Position numbers and translations under genes: made by a program
In this document: positions 17,338 to 26,754 of the stretch, one piece after another
Position numbering within the stretch: position 1 is the stretch's first letter
Layout of the letters: each line of letters opens with the position of its first letter
Notes under the pieces: generated by a model
Databases searched by the model: none
Told to the model about the DNA's origin: nothing
What the model saw: only the letters and a program-made list of their open reading frames with translations
Assembly: GCA_006503475.1 (NCBI GenBank)
Contig: RSEH01000197.1
Coordinates: forward strand, 1-64,000
Length of the DNA stretch: 64,000 nt
DNA from: Stentor roeselii
Lineage: Eukaryota > Ciliophora > Heterotrichea > Heterotrichida > Stentoridae
Direction: 5' to 3'

Positions 17338-19626
17338 TTATAAAGAAATTTGAGCTTGTGACAAGACCTGCTTGACTATAAATAAGTCAACTTCTTTTGG
17401 ATACTCGTTTCCGATTCTCTCAACAATCACTTCCCATATCTGCCTATGTAGTGGTCTAAGCGCTTGTTTCATAAGTTTAAGCTCGGATATACTTATAGTT
17501 CCAGGCAGAATTTGCGAAAAGTTAATATCCAGGTCTCGATGTACCTGTTGAAGCTGGTTATGATAGTTCATCTCCACAAAGTCTTTATAGTCTACTTCTT
17601 TTCCATAAATTCCTAGAAGGCTTGTATCAAACATCGCTTCTTCACATTTACTGATCACTGTTGCTTTGTCAAGAACTCCTCGTCTTAATAAGTCGAGGTC
17701 GATAAAAACTTTAAGCATTTCTTTTTTTTCCTTTTCACATAAAACGTAAGAGGTCAAGTAACCTTTAACAATATGCCTTAAAATTGAAGGAACTTCTTCA
17801 CTTAAAAGTGCTTTGCGAGAGTTAATCCTAAAAGGAGATTTAACTTGAAATATATTCATAGACTGTTTCTTATAAGGAGGATCCTTGACAACTTCATGAA
17901 ACTTATATTCCGGTTCCTTCGATTTAACAACCTGTATCGGAGATTCATCAAAAAATTCCTTTTTCCTCGGACTGGGTTTTTTCAATTTTTGTAATTCTTG
18001 AATTTTATGTTTAAGTTCATTTTGAACACTTTTCAGCATTTCTTTCAACATTTTCGTTTCATTTTCATAGTTTTCAAGTTTTTTTTTCTGAGAGTCAATC
18101 TGTTCCGAAGCGATTTGTTTGATTCTAGAGCTACTTGAATTGATTTTTTTTTTAAGCAGATCGATTTGTCTATCAGCATTGATTAATTCGTTTTCTTTTG
18201 TAAGTAGTTCTTTGTTTTTCTCTTGAATTTGTGATTCAAGAAGTTGAAGTTTTGCTGCCATGGTCTTGAATTTTGATTCTTTTTGTTTGCTGAGGTTTTC
18301 AAGGCCGTTTTTCTCTTGATTGAGTTGAGAAATGACTGAATTGTAACTCGAGCAGTCATCTTGCAGAAGGTTTAGTTTTTTTTTCGTGGTCATCATGTCT
18401 TGGTTTAACTGTTGAAGGGAAAAATCCTGTGATTCTATTGTTTTTTCGTATGATTTCAGCGTGGTTTGAAGGCTCTGCAGCTCATTTTTGCTGTTTTTGT
18501 ATTTTTTGTGGTATTCTGACGTTTTTTTCTCGAGTTCTTCGTATTTTTGCTTGTAAATCTCGATTGCTTCTTTTATTGAGGATTCGAGAAATGACTCGAA
18601 AAGTGACTGTTGTTTTAAAAGTTTTTCGTTTTGGAGTTTGAAGGATTCCAGCTCGGTCAGAAGGGAAGAAACTTGAAGAGATTCGATTTCTTTTAATTTT
18701 GATTCAGGTTTTTCGATCGATTCGGAAAGGTTGATGTTAATCTTCAATGAAATCTGGTTTTTTGTGAAATAATCAAAAAATTCTTTTTTGTTGATGATCA
18801 GTTCTTCTGTCTTTGAAGCGATTTCGAGATCTTTTTGATTCAAGGATTTTTTTAGATTTTCAGTGAACTCTTCGCTTTTCTTGAGAAGGTCTTTTAAGTT
18901 TTTGGAGTTTTTTTCAAGATTTTCATTTTTTTCAGTGAAATTTTGGATTTGGGAGATTTTTTCTTCAAGTTCTTTTGAAGATTTTGTTAAATTTTCCTTG
19001 AGTAAAGCAAGGTCTTCAGTAAGTGTTTGGATTATCTCGTCTTTATTAGAGTCTCGAAGAAGTTTATCAAGTTTTTCAGCTTCTTCTTTGAAAGCCTTTG
19101 CATTTTCTTCTGAGATTTTATTAGTTTTCGTCAAGTTTTCCAGACTTCTGACAAGTTTTTCCTTTTCACTCAGTTCTTTTTTGTACTTGGCTTCAAAACC
19201 TTCTAACTCAGCAGCGATTTTTTTACTTTGAAACAATTCCTCTTCAAGTTTCCTCATCTGTCTTCTCGCTGATTCAGCTTCATTTTGCCAGATTTCGATA
19301 TCTTTCTTAGTTTTTTTAACAGTTTCTTCATTAATTTGTTCTAAAATAAGACATCGACTAGTTAAGTCCTTCACCTTTCCCATCATTTCAAGATTTTCAT
19401 CAGGTTTAAGACCAGGTCCAGGTTTATTTCCTTTATTTTCATTGACTTTTTCCTGTAAACTTTCAATAAGTTGCCTTTGAGAAGCGAGTTGAAGACTTTT
19501 CGCGTAGTTTTCTTCTTCTATTTTTTTTACCTGGTATATAAGCCGATCGTTTTCTGCTTTAATTTTAAAGAAACGGTCTTCATAAGTCTCAAGTTTGGTT
19601 TCTCTTTCTTTTTCATCAGGGTCCAT
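17338..19626 (-). CDS. Large coiled-coil protein
   Basis: The 762-residue protein is almost continuous coiled coil from about residue 5 to 545 (heptads rich in Glu, Lys, Leu and Asn). A more globular C-terminal region of about 150 residues follows (SILRHIVKGYLTSYVLCEKEKKEMLKV...), with helix pairs that recall degenerate EF-hand or calponin-like modules, but no canonical calcium loop. It is probably a cytoskeletal or basal-body scaffold. Its start codon lies only 18 bp from the divergent Cys-rich protein's start. Confidence 0.82.
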   Translation of the reverse strand: MDPDEKERETKLETYEDRFFKIKAENDRLIYQVKKIEEENYAKSLQLASQRQLIESLQEKVNENKGNKPGPGLKPDENLEMMGKVKDLTSRCLILEQINEETVKKTKKDIEIWQNEAESARRQMRKLEEELFQSKKIAAELEGFEAKYKKELSEKEKLVRSLENLTKTNKISEENAKAFKEEAEKLDKLLRDSNKDEIIQTLTEDLALLKENLTKSSKELEEKISQIQNFTEKNENLEKNSKNLKDLLKKSEEFTENLKKSLNQKDLEIASKTEELIINKKEFFDYFTKNQISLKININLSESIEKPESKLKEIESLQVSSLLTELESFKLQNEKLLKQQSLFESFLESSIKEAIEIYKQKYEELEKKTSEYHKKYKNSKNELQSLQTTLKSYEKTIESQDFSLQQLNQDMMTTKKKLNLLQDDCSSYNSVISQLNQEKNGLENLSKQKESKFKTMAAKLQLLESQIQEKNKELLTKENELINADRQIDLLKKKINSSSSRIKQIASEQIDSQKKKLENYENETKMLKEMLKSVQNELKHKIQELQKLKKPSPRKKEFFDESPIQVVKSKEPEYKFHEVVKDPPYKKQSMNIFQVKSPFRINSRKALLSEEVPSILRHIVKGYLTSYVLCEKEKKEMLKVFIDLDLLRRGVLDKATVISKCEEAMFDTSLLGIYGKEVDYKDFVEMNYHNQLQQVHRDLDINFSQILPGTISISELKLMKQALRPLHRQIWEVIVERIGNEYPKEVDLFIVKQVLSQAQISL

Positions 19627-19644
19627 AATCGATTATTTAGAAAA
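19627..19644. promoter_or_regulatory. 18-bp spacer between divergent start codons
   Basis: The ATGs at 19626 (minus) and 19645 (plus) are separated by AATCGATTATTTAGAAAA only. The next Met downstream in the minus-strand gene is far inside its coiled coil, so the spacer is not a start-choice artefact on that side. Promoter elements for each gene must lie at least partly within the other's coding region. Confidence 0.6.
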
Positions 19645-20823
19645 ATGTCTGACAATCAGACTAGTTTCTTACAAGCTGCAGTCCTTGCACATCTTTACGC
19701 GATCTGCGCAAGTCAAAGTCCTTTTTTAATTAAGTGGATGGAGGTTAAGAGTTCTTCAAACTTCATGCAAGGGCACCCGGGACTTCAAAAAGCATTAAAA
19801 ATCTTTCTACAAAAGCCAAGGTTTGAATTTTTAGAGATTCTTGGAAATGGGTGGAAGTTTTTAGTCAAGTTTTACAAATTGATGTTTGAGGAGATCAATG
19901 AAAAAGGAAAAGTCTCTAAAAGGTTTTTTTTGGATTCTCAGTCTTTTTCGGGGTTCGAGGTTTTTAATGCGGATCAGTTGTTTTGTGATATGCTTGGAAT
20001 GAACCTTAAAGTCGTCAATTCAATTGGACTGGTCCTTCTTGACCTGCAGCCTCAAAACTACCTCTGTTCTTTCATCGACTTAGAGCTACTCGTTGAAAAC
20101 AACTCGTTTTCATTAAAAAAACTAAAAGAAGGTAAGTTTTCTTTCACGAACTGTGAAATTTGCTTATACGAAAAAGGAATACAAAGAAAATGCAGACACT
20201 TTTACCATGATTTTTGCCTTAAACAGAAAAATCGCTCTTCTTGCTTGGAATGTGAAGACTTCTCAGAAAATCAATGCAGGCAGTGCTTAAGTCCAGCACC
20301 TCTGAAGTCAAATTGCAAGTCATCATGTCTTATTTGCAGTAACTGTTTAATTTTAAGGTCTTACAACCAGTGTATTAGTTTTGAATGCCTTTGTGGTGAG
20401 AAAATTTTAGTAGAAAATGAAAAACCTTGTTTAAAATGCCTTCACTGTCAAAATAAAAAAAAATCTTCATCATTTCTGCCGTTTTCTTGCCCTGACCATC
20501 ATTCATTCCTATGCAAGTCCTGTTGGGTGAAGGCTCTTAACAGTTTCCAAGACGATGATAATATTTTCACCTGTCCTTTAAACGGCAAGGACATAAGTCA
20601 TCTTTACCAATTCCTAAAAAAGTTACTTGAAACGACTTGCACTTACTGTAAAAAATCAGGACTTGAATACCACGATGATAAAGAATGTCCAAATAACTGC
20701 AAAGTTTGTTTAAAATGTCAGAATTCTTTAATTAAAAAACAATCAGTGAAGCCTCATTGTCCACATTGCAAGCAACAGTTGAAGTCTTTAGTAGTGTCTA
20801 GTGATTATTCTACATTAAATTGA
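19645..20823 (+). CDS. Cys-rich RING/IBR-like zinc-binding protein
   Basis: The 392-residue protein has a helical N-terminal 160 residues, then about 220 residues packed with Cys-x2-Cys and Cys/His pairs. These include CEICLYEKGIQRKCRHFYHDFC (a RING-like first half), CLICSNC, CLKCLHCQ, a second cluster CPDHHSFLCKSCW and terminal CTYCKKSG and CPHCKQQ. The spacing suggests several tandem RING/IBR-like zinc modules, so a ubiquitin-ligase role is plausible but not proven. The frame extends upstream to 19471 over the coiled-coil gene; the ATG at 19645 is the first non-overlapping start. Its stop (20821-20823) overlaps the end of the convergent MORN gene by 14 bp. Confidence 0.72.
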   Translation: MSDNQTSFLQAAVLAHLYAICASQSPFLIKWMEVKSSSNFMQGHPGLQKALKIFLQKPRFEFLEILGNGWKFLVKFYKLMFEEINEKGKVSKRFFLDSQSFSGFEVFNADQLFCDMLGMNLKVVNSIGLVLLDLQPQNYLCSFIDLELLVENNSFSLKKLKEGKFSFTNCEICLYEKGIQRKCRHFYHDFCLKQKNRSSCLECEDFSENQCRQCLSPAPLKSNCKSSCLICSNCLILRSYNQCISFECLCGEKILVENEKPCLKCLHCQNKKKSSSFLPFSCPDHHSFLCKSCWVKALNSFQDDDNIFTCPLNGKDISHLYQFLKKLLETTCTYCKKSGLEYHDDKECPNNCKVCLKCQNSLIKKQSVKPHCPHCKQQLKSLVVSSDYSTLN

Positions 20824-21802
20824 ATTCTTCTTTAACTTTTCGACCGTCGTTCCAAGTGAAGGTCTTTTCGACGCCATTGGGATAAACGTATCGGCCTTCG
20901 CCGTGTTGTCGACCGTTTTGCCAACTTCCGATGTATTTTTTACCGTCGCCCCAGGTGTAGGTGCCTTTTCCGTGCTTTTTGTCGAATTTGTAATCGCCTT
21001 CGTATTTTCGCCCGTCTTTCCAGGTGTAAGTTCCTCGCCCGTGCATGTTGTTGTTGAGCCACTCGCCGACGTATTTACGGCCGTCGAGCCACTCGTAAAG
21101 ACCGAATCCTGAGATTTTGTTGTCTGACCATTTTCCGATGTAGCAGCTGCCATCAGTCCAGATATACTTCCCTTGTCCATGTTTCTTCCCCTGCCGATAA
21201 AACCCTTCATATCGACTTCCATCAGGCCAGACTTCGATTCCGAAGCCATCTTGCAGGTCATTTTTCCAGTCACCTTGATACCTCGCTCCTCCTTTATGAC
21301 AGTAAATTCCTTTGCCATTCGCTTTCTCATCCTTCCAGTTCCCATTAAAAACATCTCCGTCATTATGCCAGAACTTGCCATTGCCGTTAGCCCTGTTATT
21401 TTTCCAGTTTCCTTCATACTTCGCCCCATCAGGCCAGGTCTGCACGCCGAAGCCTTCTCGATCATTTCCAAGCCACTCGCCTTCATAAACTGCTCCGCTT
21501 CGATAGTAATAAGCAGGCCTTTTTTCCAGGTGGTTGGAAACATTGTTCATTGTCCTTGTTTCTTTAAATTCAGACAATGAAAAGTTTGACCTTTTTTTTG
21601 AAGGTCGAAGAATTGAAAAGGCTTTGCGTACTTTGAAACCTCGCCATAAGGACTGGATTTTTATAAGTTTTGGAATGCAGGATGGTGGAAGCTCTTGGAC
21701 CACTTCACGGAAGGATGACTGTTGGATGTCTTTTGGAGGATGGAGTTGGACTTCTAGTGAATGGATTTCTTCTTTTTGTCCACAGCAGTTGTGTTGTCCC
21801 AT
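20810..21802 (-). CDS. MORN-repeat protein with IQ motif and N-myristoylation signal
   Basis: The 330-residue protein begins MGQHNCC, a good N-myristoylation plus palmitoylation signal. It has an IQ-type calmodulin-binding helix (about residues 47-62, IKIQSLWRGFKVRKAF) and then nine consecutive 23-residue MORN repeats (YEGEW/G-x-G pattern, about residues 103-310) plus a partial tenth. MORN proteins bind membranes and organise cortical or ciliary structures. Together the lipid anchor, IQ helix and repeats suggest a calcium/calmodulin-regulated cortical scaffold. The strongly periodic coding sequence also creates long open frames in other phases, which are shadows. Confidence 0.9.
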   Translation of the reverse strand: MGQHNCCGQKEEIHSLEVQLHPPKDIQQSSFREVVQELPPSCIPKLIKIQSLWRGFKVRKAFSILRPSKKRSNFSLSEFKETRTMNNVSNHLEKRPAYYYRSGAVYEGEWLGNDREGFGVQTWPDGAKYEGNWKNNRANGNGKFWHNDGDVFNGNWKDEKANGKGIYCHKGGARYQGDWKNDLQDGFGIEVWPDGSRYEGFYRQGKKHGQGKYIWTDGSCYIGKWSDNKISGFGLYEWLDGRKYVGEWLNNNMHGRGTYTWKDGRKYEGDYKFDKKHGKGTYTWGDGKKYIGSWQNGRQHGEGRYVYPNGVEKTFTWNDGRKVKEEFNLM

Positions 21803-21903
21803 TTTGGAGTTTATTAGAATTGGAATAGTTTGGATACAATATAGGTTATGGTCGAATTGTTAGTTTTCATTCAAGATGGTCAAATGTTGTAAGTTGTAAT
21901 AAT

Positions 21904-22416
21904 ATGTATAGTAGAAACTACATAAATGACGAACTTCTCTCAATTTCAATAAGAAATTCAAATGAGGCTCTTTTAACATCAGAAGATTTATGCGCATGGA
22001 GCCCGAAACCCGCTCAAGTAGCGACTCAATATAACTTTTTCCCTATTCCCAAGCCTCGAAGTTACAAACCTTCAGTTAAATCTCAAAAAGAAAGACTTGC
22101 AGGTACTTCCTTTAAAAGGAAAACATTCTCTTCAGTTTCTCCTTATCCAAAAAATAACGAAAAACAAAATTTATGTAAAAGTCTTGATGAAGCTGAGTAT
22201 AAGTTACTAGATTTAAGAGGTGCTAAGTATAGTTTACCTCCGTTAAAGTTGTCAAATTATAACCTTTATTATCGATCTGCTGCAAAAGAAAGCACTTTGG
22301 AAGGTTTTTTAAGTAAATGTAAAGAAATGATTAAAGAGTCAAAGCACAGTAGAATGAAATCAGCTTCTCCATCAAAATATAACAAAAAGATATACTTAAG
22401 TCAATATATACCATAA
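21904..22416 (+). CDS. Basic Ser/Tyr-rich protein, unknown
   Basis: The 170-residue protein has high Ser, Lys and Tyr content and mostly disordered composition (KPRSYKPSVKSQKERLAGTS). A helical patch stands near the C-terminus (TLEGFLSKCKEMIKES). No family is recognised. It is divergent from the MORN gene across 101 bp, and its stop is followed after 14 bp by the OST3/OST6 start on the same strand. Many short basic proteins like it lie in this window and may be cytoskeleton-associated, but that is only a guess from composition. Confidence 0.6.
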   Translation: MYSRNYINDELLSISIRNSNEALLTSEDLCAWSPKPAQVATQYNFFPIPKPRSYKPSVKSQKERLAGTSFKRKTFSSVSPYPKNNEKQNLCKSLDEAEYKLLDLRGAKYSLPPLKLSNYNLYYRSAAKESTLEGFLSKCKEMIKESKHSRMKSASPSKYNKKIYLSQYIP

Positions 22417-22430
22417 TCAAGTAATAAAGA

Positions 22431-23507
22431 ATGAAAGTTATTTTCCTCACTTTGCTCCTTTTTCTCGCTGACACCCTGGACGAAGTGAGACAAGGTTCAT
22501 TACAAGAACAAAAACTCAAAGACCTCTGTGACCGTTCTTCAAACATTGCTCGATTCACCCAAAAAAACCTTTACGATTTCGCAGTTCGCCATCCTCGACC
22601 ATACACGCTAGTAATTCTATTCGTATCAACACGTCGGGAGAGTCAACTTCACTCAAAACTTTTATCATCCTACATCGACATCGCAAGTTCTTTCCAGTCC
22701 TCAAAGTTAAAATCCTCTCAAAAAGTCTATTTCTCAGTAATCGAGTACACAAAAGAGTCAGAAGTTTTATTCAAGTCTTTAGGATTCACTCAATTCCCCC
22801 ATCTCCTCATCACGAAGCCAGGTTCCTTTGTCCTCAATGACGATCTTTATACTTACCCCAAAGAAGACTTGCTAAAAATCTCAAGTTTATCTGAAGCCTC
22901 CACTTTTTTCCTTCTAAGGTTTTTGAACCTTCGACTTTCAGAGAATGTTCAGTTGAATGAGTCTTTGATTGAAAATCTGTTGTTTTTCGGGTTTGTCTTT
23001 CTTGCTTTATCAGGATTTTTCTTGTTTGTGTTTAAGTTGAAGGACTTTTTCTTGCAGCCAATTATTTGGTACGTGTTTTCAATTTGCATCTTCTTTTTAT
23101 GCACTTCAGGAATTGTTTATGATATTTTAAGAGAACCTGCAATTTTAGGCAGGAATGAACAAGGAAATACGATTTTTATCAACCCCAAGCCTAGAATGCA
23201 GTTTCTTGTTGAAGGGTTCATGATGTCTAGTGTGCTTTGTCTTGCAGGTCTTTGCCTTGTTGGTCTTCATGTTGTTAGAAATGTAGAGGATCAGGTGAAA
23301 ATGAGGGTTTATGCAAGTTTATTGATTTTTTGCTGTTATAATTGCTTGGTTAGTGTCAAAAGGGTCTATAGAATTAAAAGTTCTTGGTATAACCCCGCGT
23401 TTAACCCTCCAGAATGGTATATTCGAGGACCTCTTAGCTTTGATCAAGGACTTTTTATTCACCAAAGCTTGGAAAATGATGAAAATTTCATAGAAGATTG
23501 GATTTAG
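22431..23507 (+). CDS. Oligosaccharyltransferase OST3/OST6 family subunit
   Basis: The 358-residue protein has a signal peptide (residues 1-15), a lumenal thioredoxin-like domain (about 20-160) and four membrane spans (about 185-205, 212-232, 265-290 and 300-315). This is the exact layout of OST3/OST6 (TUSC3/MAGT1 in animals), which help the N-glycosylation complex handle disulphide-forming substrates. The LREPAILGRNEQGN region between spans fits the family. The redox CxxC is not present at the expected place (LFVSTRRESQ), so oxidoreductase function may be lost while the structural role remains. The coding strand is C-rich in the first half and G-rich after about 22920. Confidence 0.86.
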   Translation: MKVIFLTLLLFLADTLDEVRQGSLQEQKLKDLCDRSSNIARFTQKNLYDFAVRHPRPYTLVILFVSTRRESQLHSKLLSSYIDIASSFQSSKLKSSQKVYFSVIEYTKESEVLFKSLGFTQFPHLLITKPGSFVLNDDLYTYPKEDLLKISSLSEASTFFLLRFLNLRLSENVQLNESLIENLLFFGFVFLALSGFFLFVFKLKDFFLQPIIWYVFSICIFFLCTSGIVYDILREPAILGRNEQGNTIFINPKPRMQFLVEGFMMSSVLCLAGLCLVGLHVVRNVEDQVKMRVYASLLIFCCYNCLVSVKRVYRIKSSWYNPAFNPPEWYIRGPLSFDQGLFIHQSLENDENFIEDWI

Positions 23508-23557
23508 CTTAAAATAAATTAGCATCTTTTTCTTGAGGATTTTAAATTTCTTATATT

Positions 23558-24049
23558 ATGGATACTATTCTTTCAGATAAATTACAGGGAATCAGAAAAA
23601 CACGAGTTTTGTTTCAAAAGATGAGTTTTGACTCATCGAATATTGAATTTTCTAATGAAAATCGATTGAGTTTAACTCGGAATCAATCAATGAATGTTGA
23701 AATACGAAAAAATTCTTTAGAATTAAGGAAAAATCACAATGAAAAAAATAATGTTAAAAGATTTTACTTGTCTCCCAAGATTAAAAACTTTCGTATTCCT
23801 GAGGTGCAGAATTTTTATCAGATGAGTAAGCCGAAGTCAATGGTTAAGAATTATTTAAGCAGCACTGATGGGTTCCTTGTTCACAAATTTTCTATTCCAA
23901 ACGGCTTTGTGAGGTTTCGGAAAAAGTCGAATAGTTTCAAAAGGTTTTCTGAATTTCCTTTCATTTCGAATCCGAATCTTAGAAATGATAAAAAAGGCCC
24001 TTCGGGGTTTAAGCTTTATAAAAATTTGAAAAGACCGAAGAAGGTGTAA
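23558..24049 (+). CDS. Basic protein, unknown
   Basis: The 163-residue protein is rich in Lys, Arg, Asn, Ser and Phe (for example FVRFRKKSNSFKRFSEFPF), with no signal peptide, membrane span or known motif. It probably is partly disordered. It starts 50 bp after the OST3/OST6 stop on the same strand. I do not recognise it. Confidence 0.55.
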   Translation: MDTILSDKLQGIRKTRVLFQKMSFDSSNIEFSNENRLSLTRNQSMNVEIRKNSLELRKNHNEKNNVKRFYLSPKIKNFRIPEVQNFYQMSKPKSMVKNYLSSTDGFLVHKFSIPNGFVRFRKKSNSFKRFSEFPFISNPNLRNDKKGPSGFKLYKNLKRPKKV

Positions 24050-24297
24050 GTTTCATGTTTAAGCAAAAATAGAGAAAAATTTTATTAGATTTAAATTATT
24101 GCGATTTGTGGAATAGTTGTGAGGAGATTAATGCTGAATGTTATATTTTTCATAACTTTTCCAATATCAACTGAAATTCCACTTCATCCTAAAGTTATCT
24201 CATAACTAAATCATGAATATAATCCTCCCTATTAATACCACAATCAATAGAATTATCCTTCCAATTACCCATAAACATAAATACTTACTATCACCTT

Positions 24298-25095
24298 CTA
24301 TACAGAATGCAAGGTATCCGGCCAATAAACTCCATCATAATTCAAACTCCTCAAACTCGGTAACACAATCCTAACCAAACTACTAGTTCCAAAAACAGTT
24401 TCAAAGTTTTTCCTCCAATTCCCTCTACTAAAATTATATTTCTGCGCCATATCGCCACTTCCATAAAACCCAAAAATTTCAATAGTAGTCATTCCAATGC
24501 CAACCAAGAAAAGATGCCAAATAGTGAACAAAAACAAGACAACAGAAAAAACCGCAGCTAAAATGAAGCAAATATGAGCATAGCTATTTTTCGGTCTAGT
24601 ATTGAACTTGGAATATCCAGAAACAGTTAAAAAAGTGCATCCAAGAGTTAAGTAAAAGAGAAAAAGTACAAAATATCGATGATTTTTCAGTCCTACACAA
24701 CTCATTATCCAGGGGCAGTGATGGTCCATTTTCAATACGCATCGATTGCAGACTGAGCAGTGATGTGCGCGTTGTGGCTTCGGCCCTTTACATTTGCGGC
24801 ATTGGCTTACATTTGGAGCGTCTGAAGGGAAACCAGGACCTGTTGAAACGCATAGGACGTAGTTGAAGAGAATGTTGAATAAAAATGATAAACCTATCGT
24901 TGTCCAGAGAATTACTGACCAGAGATCTGATGTTTGCATCATGTGAGGCAGAAACTGGGTGAAGTAGGTGAAAGTCATGAAGGATATCAAGGAGATTAAG
25001 ACTATTAGTAGAACTGGACCGATTAGTCTCATTAGAAGGTTTCCTAGCTTCTCGGGAGAGACTGTAAGTAGCCCTCCTAGTTTCATGTTCACCAT
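24298..25095 (-). CDS. DHHC palmitoyltransferase
   Basis: The 265-residue protein has two membrane spans, a DHHC cysteine-rich domain and two further spans. The domain (about residues 97-147) contains [18 protein letters not shown], then [11 protein letters not shown] with the intact catalytic DHHC cysteine, and [10 protein letters not shown]. It attaches palmitate to cysteines of membrane-associated proteins, probably at the Golgi or plasma membrane. ATGs exist at codons 1 and 4; the first is used here. A plausible substrate class in this window is the MGxxxCC-starting MORN protein, but that link is only an inference. Confidence 0.94.
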   Translation of the reverse strand: MVNMKLGGLLTVSPEKLGNLLMRLIGPVLLIVLISLISFMTFTYFTQFLPHMMQTSDLWSVILWTTIGLSFLFNILFNYVLCVSTGPGFPSDAPNVSQCRKCKGPKPQRAHHCSVCNRCVLKMDHHCPWIMSCVGLKNHRYFVLFLFYLTLGCTFLTVSGYSKFNTRPKNSYAHICFILAAVFSVVLFLFTIWHLFLVGIGMTTIEIFGFYGSGDMAQKYNFSRGNWRKNFETVFGTSSLVRIVLPSLRSLNYDGVYWPDTLHSV

Positions 25096-25759
25096 ATTTT
25101 TAGCTTGGATTTGGTCGTGTAAGAAGTGATGAATGTTTAGAGCACTTTGGGGAATAGAGTAATTTTGGTGTATACACCTTATTAATAGTGCCTACTCAGG
25201 AAACTTAGATTGAGTCTCTATAAAAAAATTTAAATTATTAAATTTTCAGCATCATATAAATACCAAGAGTAAGCCATATTAAAGCTTAAGATTGGGTGTT
25301 CTTTTGGTTAATTATTCTGTGGCCTGATAAATATAATAGTCTTAGTTGTGACTTTATTAATTTTGGTAGATACAGAGCTAAATGTAATTATGTTATTTAA
25401 ATTTTATATGCTATGAATGATTAAAGACTAATTTTAATCAATAATAGACTTTATGTATCCGCTAATAATATCTCCATAAGTCATATCATTGATTGTTTAC
25501 TCATTCCATTCTTTCGTTTTTGAAGCAACTCTAAAATTATCAAAATCTTTAACTTTAAAATTCTTAAAATAACTCCAAAAATCCAAAAATACCAAAATCA
25601 TTAATACAACACCTAAAACTCCAACATTCCCTCATCAAACAGCAAATAATTTCTACAATAAACCGTCTAAAATCCCACTCCTCCCCCACTCCTCCCCCAA
25701 TGTAACACCCTACTTCCAGTTCAAATCTAAATCCAAAATAATTCCCTACTAATTAAATA
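25096..25759. other. Intergenic region, no gene seen
   Basis: This region separates the DHHC gene start from a small plus-strand gene. The right part (about 25490-25740) is strikingly G-poor and C/A-rich on the plus strand, as in other 5' leaders of plus-strand genes here. No open frame or RNA gene is seen. Confidence 0.5.
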
Positions 25760-26080
25760 ATGAACCAAATCTCCTCAGGAAAAATTTCCCCGAGCCCAAA
25801 AAAAAACTACTTCGAAAAATGCCATCGTTACTGGGGAAAGTTCGAAGAAATTCCAGTAGTTCGAATCCGAAAGAACATCCTAAATCCCAAAAAGCCATCA
25901 AAAGCAGAACGATCAAACAAAAGCCCATCCCCATCAAACTTATTCCAAACTCCAGAGAAAATACGTCGTCAGAACTCAGTCAACATGGCGAAGCCAGTAT
26001 TTTCGTATCGTTCAGTATCAAAGCGAAATTCTCGTCGAAGTATCGTGTCGATTCCTTCGATAAATTTTGATTATTCCTAG
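25760..26080 (+). CDS. Small basic Ser/Pro-rich protein
   Basis: The 106-residue, strongly basic protein is rich in Ser, Lys, Pro and Arg (SGKISPSPKK, SKRNSRRSIVS), with several Ser-Pro and basic-Ser sites that could be phosphorylated. A short aromatic patch (YFEKCHRYWGKFEEIPVVR) may be the folded or interacting part. No family is recognised. A second frame of similar length overlaps it; this frame is preferred because it begins right after a typical C/A-rich leader and has a plausible composition. Confidence 0.5.
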   Translation: MNQISSGKISPSPKKNYFEKCHRYWGKFEEIPVVRIRKNILNPKKPSKAERSNKSPSPSNLFQTPEKIRRQNSVNMAKPVFSYRSVSKRNSRRSIVSIPSINFDYS

Positions 26081-26115
26081 TTTTGCAGAGTTATTGACTG
26101 AATATTAACCTAAAG

Positions 26116-26646
26116 ATGGATAATTTTAGCTCACTCTGGTATCCGGCTCTTTTGGTACTTGGCTCGTCTTGGTTTTTCTTTAGAGATGGCAGCAAGTCTG
26201 GGGAAAATAATGAAGAGTCGCAGGCTTTTGATGTTGAAAAGGTCAGTATTAATATTTTTCAAGGACCCATGAGTAGGACTATTGAAATCATGAATAATAA
26301 AACTCCTCAGGAAATTGCTGAGATTGTTCATAAGGGACTTGACTTAAGTCATAAACAGGTTGTTGTTTCTTGTAGAGGACGGAAACTTGTTAATGATATG
26401 TCTATTGGCATTCAAGGGATTAGAAATGGAGACTTCTTTCATATTGTTGTTAGCGAAGTTTCAAATCTTCAAGGCAAAAAGTCCAAAAGTAAGAAAAAGC
26501 CCGCTGTTTTAGCTCTTGGGGTGTTTCTTATATTAGCTTGGAGCTGGTTCTTGACTTCTGAAGAAATTCCCAACTTTTTTGTTAGGATGTGTCTTATTGC
26601 ATTCACCGAGTTAGAAGTTTATCTGGTTGCTTATACTAAATTATAA
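26116..26646 (+). CDS. Membrane-anchored ubiquitin-like protein
   Basis: The 176-residue protein has an N-terminal membrane segment (about residues 6-22). A ubiquitin-like domain follows (about 42-115, with SINIFQGPMSRTIEI, the KTPQEIAEIVHKGL helix, VVVSCRGRKLVND and IRNGDFFHIVV strands). A Lys-rich linker and one or two further hydrophobic spans (about 129-146 and 155-172) complete it. The arrangement resembles TMUB-type ER proteins, which take part in ER-associated degradation. There is no C-terminal di-Gly, so it is not a conjugated modifier. The domain call rests on the strand/helix pattern. Confidence 0.68.
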   Translation: MDNFSSLWYPALLVLGSSWFFFRDGSKSGENNEESQAFDVEKVSINIFQGPMSRTIEIMNNKTPQEIAEIVHKGLDLSHKQVVVSCRGRKLVNDMSIGIQGIRNGDFFHIVVSEVSNLQGKKSKSKKKPAVLALGVFLILAWSWFLTSEEIPNFFVRMCLIAFTELEVYLVAYTKL

Positions 26647-26754
26647 TGATTGAATGGGTAGAGATCACTTATTAGGATTAAGATATTTTAAATTTTGGTA
26701 GAAAAGTAAAGAAATTCAATTTATCTAATAATTTAAACACATGGAATTCAAGAG

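Noticed and set aside
19471-19644. Upstream extension of the RING-like gene
   Set aside because: It overlaps the antisense coiled-coil gene and is composed of Phe-rich shadow sequence.
20815-21543. Long alternative frames within the MORN gene
   Set aside because: They are phase shadows of a 69-bp periodic coding repeat; only one frame gives the YEGEW-type repeats.
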